Below, one piece after another: positions 54,899 through 64,000 of a stretch of 64,000 nt of DNA (position 1 is its first letter; the number at the start of each line of letters is the position of its first letter). Made by a program: the position numbers and the translations under genes. This DNA comes from Linnemannia schmuckeri (taxonomy: Eukaryota; Mortierellomycota; Mortierellomycetes; Mortierellales; Mortierellaceae). The DNA is taken from the NCBI GenBank assembly GCA_029449235.1, contig JANATG010000006.1, positions 868,001 through 932,000 of the forward strand, in the 5' to 3' direction. Under the pieces are notes generated by a model that searched no databases, was not told the origin of the DNA, and was given only the letters and a program-made list of their open reading frames with translations.

Positions 54899-57410
54899 TT
54901 AGAATCTGTTCCAGGACATGTTGCCGCGAACACGGGCGTAGTCGGGCATGCACTCGATGGGGCCGATACCAACCATGGCAATCTCGCGATCCCAAAGGTA
55001 CTGGCCAGCAACACGGTGGACATCAGCGGCAGTGATCTTGTTGATGGCCTTCTCAACCTCCTGAGGAGCGATGCGCTTGCCCTGGGTAACCATCTGGCGT
55101 CCGATATCCTCGGCAATGGCAGTAGTGCCGTCCAAGCTCAAAAGGAGCGAAGACTTGAGCTGCTGCTTGGCACGCTCAACCTCAGCAGAGGTGACAGAGG
55201 TGGACAAACGGGCCCACTCCTTCTGAGCAAAGTGGATCAAATCATCCTGGCTGTCCTTGTTCTCGGTGATGAAGTAGATACCAAAGAGACCAGTGTCGGT
55301 GTACGAGGTGTTGAACGACATGAACGAGTTGGCCAACTTGTTCTGGTGGACAATGCTCGACAATCTGGAGGAGGTGTGGGCAGAGGCGCCGAGGGAGCGG
55401 TCCCAGGTGCCAATGATGGACTGCATGACGAGCATGGTGTAGTAGTCGGGGGAGTTCCAGCCGCAACCCTCAACAGCGATGGCAATGTGGGCCTGGGGCA
55501 TAGTGTCGTCCTGAAGACGGATCTCGGATCCAGTGAAGTTAGGGGCGAAAGCGTAGGTCTTGCCCAAGCCAGCGGGGTGGGCAGAAACGGGGAGCTTGCT
55601 GAAGTGCTGCTCAGCCAACTTGACCAACTCGTCGTGATCAACACCACCAGCACCAACAAGGACCATGCGGTCTGCGGTGTAGTTGGTCTTGATGTAGTTG
55701 GCAAGATCATCGCGGGTCAAGGACTTGATGTTCTCCTTGGGTCCCAAGATGGTGCGGCCGAGGGCATCACCTAGGATATTTTGGAACGATTGATGAATTG
55801 ATCTAGTCAGCAGAGCGTCCTTCTTTCTGGTAATGCGCGCTATGCATACGATCAAAATACATACCCTGGAAAGCAGTGGCGTGAAGGTGGTCAAAGACAA
55901 CCTCCTCCATCTGCTTGTCAACCTCCTGCTGCTCGCGGAGGATGACATCACGCTCGCGCTCAATGGCGGCGTTATCCAAGGTGGAGTTCTGGAGAATGTC
56001 AGAGAGGACCTCAACGGACTTGGGGATATCGGCCTTGAAGGACTTGGCGTAGTAGACGGTCTGCTCGCGGGAGGTGTAGGCGTTCAAGTGAGCACCCATG
56101 TTCTCGATCTGGATCTCGAGGTCGTGCTGGCCGCGAGTGTTGGTGCCCTAGTGAGATATAAAATGGTTTTGTTTGCAATTGCGAAATAAAAGACTTTAAT
56201 TTCGTATTCATGGTAGCGTTCTCCTGGATAATCTGCTTCCATTGCCATTAGGACACGCTGGCGAACAGTTGGATCCAGCGCTCCCATCCTGTTCCCGCTG
56301 GTGTCTTCGCTAATCCAGTCAGGTATCTGTGAATGCCACACCTAGCAGTCCTTTAACATCCTAAAAGAACTCGATTCGACATCCTTGGTCAAGTCGTCAA
56401 GGTGTTACAATATTCGAGTTGATCCAACACGTGTCCTGCGCCTGTCTGGGTATGCTGGGCTAGGTATTCCTTGCAAGAAATTTCCATAAAATCCCACTGC
56501 GGATAAAAAAAAAAGCCAGGTCGTTGTTTTTACCTTGAAGGCCATGTGCTCCAAGAAGTGAGCAGCTCCGTTGTTCTTGGCATTCTCAGCACGAGAACCG
56601 GCATCGATGAAGACACCGACGGTGGCAGTCTGGGCCGAGGGGTTGGCCTCGGTGGCGACGGTCAAACCGTTCTTGAGGGAGGTGATGCGGGTGGCGGAAG
56701 CAATTTGGGTAGCAGCGACAGTGGCAAGAGGACGAACAGCCTAAAATATTATATTTTTCAGAGCAAAATATTGCATAATAAAACGCGACAAGTTAGTCCT
56801 TCAGCGCAACGGCTTAGTTATTTTTCAATGATGACTGATTAATAGCCATAACCCGAGTCAACATCGAGGTGTTGCCGACAAAGAAGCAAGACGTTCAGGT
56901 TAGCAGCCAGTTTGTTGCGTGCATGTGGGGTGTATTTGAGCGCCAGTTCCTAGTTGAACTCCAATAGAATCCTTGTGTCTTTCGATGCTGATACTCTCTG
57001 CACTCCGTAGACGATGTTGCTGCTGATGTTGTTGTTGTTGACCTGCCAGTCCGAACAACGCCCCCATGATGTGTAAAGGGTTGCAAGAGGACACGAAAGT
57101 GATAGCAAAGCGCGGTGATCCAAGTCGGATGTCATTGTTTTGGTGAAGTTCTGGGACGGATTGCCCTGAAAGGTCAAGTTGTCGGAGACGTGTCCTGAAA
57201 TTTCCGCGCAAAATCCCGAACTTTTTTTCCATGTCCCTCCGATCGGAAAGACAGACTCGAAGGGGGTGTTGAATTGTTCATTGCGCTGTTGATGAGAAAA
57301 GAAAATGAGAGTGCTGACGCGAGAGAAGGAGAGGGAGGAGGGTTGCTTACCTGGCGAGCCAAGTTGAAGCGACCGGCCTTGAAGGCGGTGGACAGGAGAG
57401 CGGAGGCCAT
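54899..57410 (-). CDS. MAS1: Mitochondrial processing peptidase beta subunit
   Basis: Four exons: 57410-57351 (20 codons), 56740-56534, 56147-55865 and 55770-54899; 473 residues. Exon 1 encodes only the basic presequence MASALLSTAFKAGRFNLARQ. The catalytic zinc motif HFLEH (HxxEH) is in exon 2 and the distal Glu region YTSREQTVYY in exon 3. The second M16 domain follows, with typical GTWDRSLGA and a C-terminal WDREIAMVGIGP. Length matches known MPP-beta. Family knowledge: with MPP-alpha it removes matrix-targeting presequences from imported proteins. Introns of 610, 386 and 94 bases. It shares a 319-base promoter with SdhD, transcribed the other way. Confidence 0.96.
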
Positions 57411-57729
57411 GGTGATGGAGGGGGGATGTGAGGACGGATGTGTGAGGAAGCAACAGATCAAAGCAGCCCAAGTTTTGTCCGAAAACCCGACCGACCGCAA
57501 AATTTCTTGACGTATAAGGTATTCATTTACTCGCGAATACTACTCTTCTTCCTAGATCCCGAGCAACAGTTCGCGCTGTCACGTGCGGCATACACTCTCC
57601 CGCTCCGGAAGTACGAAAAACAAAAAGAAAAGTCCTTCCTTTCCCCTGAGAACTCGCCTCGGACTTGTCGACAACCAACCCTGTACCCTCACCTCTCCAC
57701 TCCACTCCACCAACACACTTATATACACC
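57411..57729. promoter_or_regulatory. Bidirectional promoter of MPP-beta and SdhD
   Basis: 319 bases between two divergent mitochondrial genes. CACGTG at 57580-57585 sits 170 bases from one ATG and 145 from the other; CCGGAAGT at 57605-57612. These motifs are seen; joint regulation is inferred. Confidence 0.6.
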
Positions 57730-59081
57730 ATGGCCCTCAGACTCGCCGCTTCTCCTTTGGCCTTGAGCCGCTCGACCCCCTCCCCCCGCTTGGCCGCCGC
57801 CATGCGCCCCTCGTCCTCATTGAACGCCCGCGTCTACTTCCATGCCTGTAAATACTCTCTCCTCCTTTACACCCGGAAGGAAAACATCGCGCATCATGAT
57901 GCAGAAGCAAGAGGATCTCAGCAGGATGGCATCCTCAAAGGAAAGCGAGACGCTTCAAAGATTCAGGAGAAAAAATTGCAAAGGACGGAAGTCGATTCGA
58001 TCCGGACATGAACACACATCTCTGTTTATATCTTTTTCCTCATTTCAGGTCAACCGGAAAGGGCAAAAACTGGGGAAGCAATTTCGAACGAGAGGGCGAC
58101 ACGGCGAACCTTTTTGTTCTTTCTTCACACCACCCGACACAGCAGGATCTTCGGATAAGAATCAAGGATCCGGAAAAGGAACGAACCATGGGGCAGTTAA
58201 ACAGAAAATTGCGACCCTTCCTGGCTCTTACAGTCGAAGAGGGCACCATGGTTTTTGAAGGTTCATCTATGGTCCAATTGGATCCAAAATTGGACTAGTG
58301 GCGGAGGGGCAGAGGAAAACCAACACACATTCCTCAATGGCGATACCCTGACATGCCTTTAGCAAGCCATGCACTGAAAAGGGGAAAATGAAGGACACCA
58401 ACCAAAGGCAAGGAAGGAGACTCGGCTACTTCAAAATGCCTCGTTTTCCGGGTATTCTGAAAACTTTCATGACGACTGACTCACTGGCCATTCTTCAACT
58501 TGGTGCTCTCGCTCTGCACACTCTTTTGCTTTCTTTCTGTACACTTTTTTTACTCCTTTCCACTTCAACTCCTCCTCCCTGTCCACAACTAAAACACTCT
58601 CAAAAACCCCTCACTCATACTCATCCTTCGTATGTATACCTCCTTCCTCCTTGACGATTGATAACAATTAGCTCGCAGCACTGCCTCGACTGCCGGCCAG
58701 ACTTCGGAGGATGTGACCGCAGCCTACAAGGCCGTCCCCTACAAGACCATCACCCCTAACCAGGTCCACGGATCGTACCACTGGGACTTTGAGCGTCTCT
58801 TGACTGTCTCAATTATTCCTTTGTTTGCTGCCTCGGCCATCCACGGAGCTCACCCTATTACCGATGGACTTTTGGGAGTTGTTATCCCAATCCATTGCCA
58901 TATGGGATTTGATGCCATGGTCACTGATTACTTGCACCCTGGTAACATTGGCAAGTGGCCCAACAAGGCCGTTGTTTGGGCCCTCCGCGGCGCCACTGTC
59001 CTGGCCCTTGTTGGTTGCTATCAGTTCAACACCTCTGACATTGGATTGACCGAGTTAGTCAAGCGATCCTGGACCGCATAA
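57730..59081 (+). CDS. SDH4: Succinate dehydrogenase cytochrome b small subunit (SdhD/Sdh4)
   Basis: Two exons, 57730-57847 and 58672-59081; 175 residues. Exon 1 is the presequence (MALRLAASPLALSRSTPSPR, Arg-rich, no acid). Exon 2 holds the mature protein with three membrane helices, around VSIIPLFAASAI, LLGVVIPIHCHMGFDAMV and VWALRGATVLALVGCY. IHCHMG...VTDYLHP contains the heme-ligand His and the Asp-Tyr pair near the ubiquinone site. Family knowledge: anchors complex II in the inner mitochondrial membrane. The first intron is 824 bases and separates presequence from mature protein. The C-terminal motif LTELVKRSW also fits the family. Confidence 0.92.
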
Positions 59082-60702
59082 ATTGGCGCCATAGAACCAC
59101 AATAGCGTCTTTTCTTTCAATTTTGTTTAATGAATTACAACTACAAAAAAAAAAAACACTTAGATGAAGTGTTGTTATCTTTTGAGGGCTTGAGCGTTGA
59201 GCTGATGCGAAAAAGGTCAAGAGGAAGTGGATCTTGTGAAGAGACGGGAAAAGTTAAAGGAAAAGAAGCATTGTAAGAATGAATAACAAGAAGAGCCCTT
59301 TGCTGCAATATGAGGGAATAAGAAAAAAAAGATTGTGTGACTGGAAAAATGTCAGACTCCGAAGCAAGTCAAGCCAACACAAGAAAAAGAAATACGCGCT
59401 TTGGCTAGGTTTCGCAAAGGGCAAGAACCAGTTTTGCCATGAGCGAATAGGATCATCTCTTTCCTTTCTCTTTTCATTGCCTATCCTTCATACCTGCATC
59501 GCCTGCCTTCTCTTTTCATCAAAGACGAGACAAAGATATCAATGAATGAATGAATAAGCGAGTAGTTTTTGAGACGAAAGACAAAAGAAGGGGAGGAGAG
59601 ATAAGTAGATGGATGGATAGCGGAAGGAGGAGAGAGAATAGAAAAAGGTACGAGAGGGAAGAAGGGAAAAGGAAAGGAAGGAAGGAGAAGGAGAAGAAGG
59701 GTTCAAGGAGACAGCAAAGAGGATGACAAGAAAATAAAGACAAAGGGAAATCTGTCGCGGTGTAAATCCCAAGGCAGACAATAGAATTTACCACGGATGA
59801 CTGGAAGAGTCTCGATTAGGGGCACGTTGTCCTTGCTCTTTCCCTCCACCTTCCTTAGCTTCCAATTGACTGGGGCTCATGGGTGGTCGAGAAACGCGCG
59901 ATCGCAAACCCCTCCCTAGATTTCAATTTCTGCGACGACGGCGATAATGATGCTGACTATTATGATGATGATGGTGAATGTCTATCGCTGAAGAAGTATC
60001 CTTTGCGCAGTTTTTTTTTTGTACCTCTACAAATGCCCTTTTTTCGCCAATTCGAATTCATAGTTTTTCAGCGACAAGAAGAAAAAAGGATGAAAAGAAG
60101 GAAAAGAAAGAAAGAAAGAAGCGACAAGAAAGACAATCGACAGAAAATCTGAAAAATATATCGATACAGGGGGAAGGGGGAGGATTGACAACGAATGATG
60201 GATGAAGATGAGAGATTATGGGTAGAATAAAGAGTGAAGTGACAAGCAAGGATGAAGAAGAAAATAAAGGTTCAAGGGCAGACTGCCTACAGTCCATTTG
60301 GCCCTATTCAACCGGCGTCAGGAATTTCCGAGTGAATCCTTGCCTATGAGGGAGATTGGCCGTTGTGTCCCGTAGGTGTATTTTTAACACAAATAAGTAT
60401 TCAGTAGGCGATATGATTGAATTGAATGATATATCACTGATCAGTTGGCCTCGATCCGCTTGCCACAAAGGTATAAAAGGAACCAGGGTGCCCCTTCTTT
60501 TTGTTGTCAAATTCAGATCAAGTTACTCTTTTATTCCTCTTCTCCTCCCCTCTCCATTCATCTTTCTCTCGTGTGCGTGTGTGTGCCTGTGTACCTGCGT
60601 GTCTCTCTCTCTCTCTCAATCTCTCTTCATACTTTCAACTCTACTCTCTATACTTATTACCTTTACTCCTACCTTCTAATTACATATCTGCCCTTACCTG
60701 GC
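59082..60702. other. Intergenic 1.6 kb
   Basis: No supported gene. Purine-rich tracts near 59570-59720 and 60065-60200, then a TATA box at 60472-60480 and CT repeat near 60602-60617 leading to the next gene. Confidence 0.6.
60472..60480 (+). promoter_or_regulatory. TATA box (TATAAAAGG)
   Basis: TATAAAAGG 231 bases upstream of the ATG at 60703; a strong TATA consensus. Confidence 0.6.
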
Positions 60703-62262
60703 ATGTCTACATCCCCTCCAATACCAAGTCCTTCTACTTCTCTTTCAACAATGTCGTCCTCCTCCACCATGTCCACCCCTTTCATCTCCTCCTCCGCCAC
60801 CGAAACCGCGTCCTCCACCTTCGTCACTGCTACTGCCACTGCCAATGCCACCGACTCCACTAACAGCAGTCGCAACGGCAACAACTACGCCTCGTGCGCA
60901 GGCATTGATTGCGGTAACCTCGGTCTCGGTCTGGGACCCATCTCCCTCAAATCAGTTTTTTACTTCATTGGTTTCTTGGGTTTGGTTATCGCCCTTTTCT
61001 ATACCATCTTTGTGGTCCGTCGTCGTCGTCGCCATAACGACCGCCGTAGTGATCCCGAGATGGCCGAGCGTCATGTCAATGCCACTTATCGACCCGACTC
61101 TGGTGATGAAGGTATGCCTCTTTCTGTTTGTTTGTTTGTTTATTTGTATGTTGATGTTTGTGTTTCCGTACGTGCGCGAAAAGAGTGTGGGTGTTATTCG
61201 TTTACCCGCTCTCCCTCCCTTTTTCTTTTCTTTGTTGACATCATATTGCACGGGTGTTGTGAGCACACGAACAGGAGCACCCTGTCCAAATGTTACCCAA
61301 TTCAATACAAAAAAAAATGTCTTTCCAGCGGCAAGGATGACTAACCCATTAAAAATTCTACCTTCGACTCAATAGCCAGCCCTCCTCAGTACAGGGCCTA
61401 CATGCTGGACCAGCCCTACACAGACTCCGAATCGGCCATCGTATACCCCGACAGCGTTCACTATGGCACCGAGCAAGGCCTCATTCAACACCTCGCCGTC
61501 CTCCAACAACAGGAACGTAGCCAACGCACCGCTGCTGCTGCCTTGACAGATCAGGATTCTACTGACTCAATCGATGGCGATGACCTCGAGCGTCCTATGC
61601 TGACAACCACCATGACCACTACAACCACAACTACTACTACTACAACCGTCGTCTCTCCTTGCTCGTCTTCTACCACTGCCGCAGGAACAATGGAAAGAGG
61701 CGAGGCTGAAACGACTTCAACTACCACGATTACCGAGCCCGCTCCTGCGCATGCGCAGACCTTCTTTACTGGACGACACTTGTCCATTCTGCGCATGGGT
61801 CTTTCTAACTACCATCACAATCACTCGCGTTCTTCTCGCCACAACAACAACAACAATAACAATCGATCGTCTTCTTCGTCCCCATCAGCATCTACTTCTT
61901 CCAATGGTTCCCGATCCACGCCTCAGCAACAACGACCTGCCTCACAGCGTCGCCAGATGTGGACAAACCCCGCTCAATACACCGAGAGCTACATGATCAT
62001 CCACCCAGCCACTACTACTTCCAACAACGCCAACAACAACAGTACCTCAGGATCGAATGGATCGGGATCGCCATTAACTGTCGTCATGCCACCAACGCTT
62101 TCCCGACTTCGAAGCATGGGCCCTCCACCTTATATCCCTACCTCGGATGACGAAGAGGCCCCCGCCCTGCCCCCCTCCTATAACGTGGTTGTTGACATCG
62201 CCTCTACAACTGCTACTCCTTCCACTGATGCTGCTCCTCGCGCCGAGATCGCCGCCCACTAA
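60703..62262 (+). CDS. Single-pass membrane protein with mucin-like ectodomain and three PPxY motifs
   Basis: Two exons, 60703-61111 and 61376-62262; 431 residues. The first 75 residues are almost all Ser/Thr/Pro/Ala (mucin-like). A CAGIDC pair follows, then one membrane helix (SVFYFIGFLGLVIALFYTIFVV, about 84-105) and a basic stop-transfer RRRRRH. The cytosolic tail contains poly-Thr, poly-Asn and Ser tracts and three PPxY sequences (SPPQYRAY, PPPYIP, LPPSYNV), the type recognised by WW domains of Nedd4/Rsp5 ubiquitin ligases. No cleavable signal peptide is needed for this topology. Likely a surface sensor or a ligase adaptor (inference); unknown family. AATAAA at 62437-62442. Confidence 0.75.
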
Positions 62263-63166
62263 ACGGCGATCTATCGATTGGAGTCCCTCATCGTTTTTTC
62301 CTTTTCTCTTTTTTTTACTCTGTTTCTCAATTGTACAATACCATTTTGCATACCCCGCCTTGTAGATACCTTTTCATTTCTCTATCTTCTCTCTTTTATT
62401 TAAAATCGTCATAGTCATCATCATCATCATAATAATAATAAAACGCAGCTCACATTTCACTTCATCAAAAAGATCACGGACACTACGTACTGAAAAAAAG
62501 AGCTTGGGACAAAATGTCAACAGCCCTCTGAACTCTTGACCAATTCTCTATTTCATGGCCGTGGGTCCTGACACCATTAAGAGTGAGTCCACCAGTCCCT
62601 AGCCAGACTGGCATATGATGGGTAGGAATAGGGGTAAATCCCAGACCCGAGTCCAAATTGTTTGAAATTTGAACTCACGGAATGCGTGACTTGGATCAAT
62701 TCAAAATACCCGTTGGGGGGAAGGGGAGGGTCACCCACCTTCTAGCCACCTTTCTAGGGTTGGGTTGTGAGGAGGATGGTGGTGCCGTCATACGCAAGAG
62801 AAAGCGCATCTCCTTTGAGTCCGATCAAAAACATATTGGGTTGCAGGTCCGTCCGTTCCTGATCCGTCCACTTTCCCCCTCTCTATGTCTCTCTCTGTCC
62901 TCTGTCAGTCTCTTTTCTAGCTTGTCTGCCTCAGTGCAAAAAACATGTCATCTGTACATATTGGACTTGCCGAGATAGATAAAATGTGCGTATATGCGAG
63001 AGACCACTCTCACCTCAGCCAAACCCAACTCAACCCCCGCTTTTTTTTTCGTCCTTTCAAATCCCTTATGGCTGTCGCCGTGGCCGCGTCTCCGTCTCAA
63101 TTGCAAAAAGTAGAAAAAACAAGTTTTTGTTTCATGTTGTTTTGTCTTGTGGTGGGCTGGGTATAG

Positions 63167-63209
<43 letters not shown>

Positions 63210-64000
63210 AATACTGCGCACGGGGTAGAAAGAAAGTGACCTTTTGTCATGTTCTAGCCCACGCACCCCATGTAAACAAACAAACATTTTTCTGGTCGGG
63301 CCAAAATTTCTTCCGTCCCTCGGGCCATTCTCACTTCCATGGCTGGACCCTTCTTTTTCTCCGCTCTCTTGTCCACATGGACTTTCTCTGTCATACTCCA
63401 ATCGCACCTGTCGTTGGACACTAGAACACTAGTGAAAAACGCTACGTAGATGAGGCAACTTACAGTTGTTGCTAGCATTCGCGAGTCGATCGACAAATAT
63501 GTTGTAAGAAGATACGAAAAAAAATCCATAGAAGCCAGTTGCTTTTGACCATTGGACAAATGCTTATTCTGCTCACGTCGAAAATGCAATGGTATTGTTT
63601 ACTTCAGCATATTTCCTTTCTCCATTCTTCTTCCCATCTTATCTGTCCTTTTCTCCCGAGGAAATAAATTGCATGCATGGATGGAGTGAGTTACAACAGA
63701 CAGAACAATCCTCGGGTTTTTCTTAGCTTCTTGTGTCTCTGTGCAAGAAAGAAAAGATAGGGAAAAGGGCCCCGGCCATACCAGAGCAACAGCTCAAACA
63801 AATAGCAATTATGGGAACAACATATACATATCCCCACACCTAAAAAAACAGGGAGGGGAAAATAAAAAAAAGAATTTGAACACATGATGTGCCTTGTAAA
63901 CAGCTGGAGAGAAGAGAAAGGAAGCCTTCCTCTTCTTCACTTTCTGTGCCTTTCCGCGGTGGAATGCGTGTCTAGGTAGACTAACAATGGAAGTGGTTGC
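62263..64000. other. Right-edge interval without a supported gene
   Basis: Contains the 3' end of the PPxY gene with AATAAA at 62437-62442, and a 39-base A run at 63167-63205. Short frames here have no domain support; a gene beyond the right edge could begin or end in it. Confidence 0.55.
63167..63205 (+). repeat. Poly(A) tract, 39 bases
   Basis: Uninterrupted A run on the + strand. Confidence 0.95.

Noticed and set aside
1..64000. Transposons, CRISPR arrays, operons
   Set aside because: No terminal repeats, integrase/transposase or polymerase motifs, no regularly spaced repeats; the sequence is fungal nuclear DNA.

Overview
The window is nuclear DNA of a filamentous fungus. Genes are rich in GT-AG introns, several with a visible CTAAC-like branch site. 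Promoters carry TATA boxes, low-complexity CT- or A-rich tracts and homopolymer runs, and most proteins have fungal relatives (Mid1, Prm1, Nem1, fungal ferric reductase, Asterix, a fungal PPR protein). Gene content and moderate base composition suggest an early-diverging fungus of the Mucoromycota, most like Mortierellaceae. That placement is inference; no rRNA or other taxonomic marker is present. I see no transposon, tRNA, rRNA, CRISPR array or prokaryotic feature.

Layout, left to right: Msp1/ATAD1 AAA-ATPase (-, C-terminus off the left edge); MFS monocarboxylate-type transporter (-); secreted, probably GPI-anchored protein (+); a six-exon gene that joins a bromodomain to a protein-kinase domain (-); a 3.2 kb gene-poor stretch; a secreted repeat protein (+); an SR splicing factor (+) convergent with a Nem1-type lipin phosphatase (-); Mid1 calcium-channel subunit (-) divergent from MutY adenine glycosylase (+); a CZIB/UPF0587 zinc protein (+); Prm1 cell-fusion protein (+); a metallo-beta-lactamase-fold hydrolase (+); a 3.5 kb intergenic region; a ferric reductase (+); a type II membrane protein of unknown function (+); a Friend-of-PRMT1 (CHTOP-like) protein (-); a poly-Q/N coiled-coil protein (-); a 1,303-residue mitochondrial PPR protein (-); Asterix/PAT10-type ER protein (+); mitochondrial processing peptidase beta (-) head to head with succinate dehydrogenase membrane anchor SdhD (+); and a single-pass membrane protein with PPxY motifs (+).

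These are mostly independent housekeeping genes rather than a cluster. Functional groupings are mitochondrial biogenesis (Msp1, PPR protein, MPP-beta, SdhD), ER and lipid or membrane-protein biogenesis (Nem1, Asterix), membrane and cell-surface functions (transporter, Mid1, Prm1, ferric reductase, secreted proteins) and RNA/chromatin (SR protein, FoP protein, bromodomain-kinase). The best leads for something new are the bromodomain-kinase fusion, whose exons join in frame, and a set of five ATCWGATAA iron-GATA motifs around the ferric reductase, four of them upstream and one in its third intron. Gene models were built by hand from reading frames and splice sites; exon coordinates are given in each entry.
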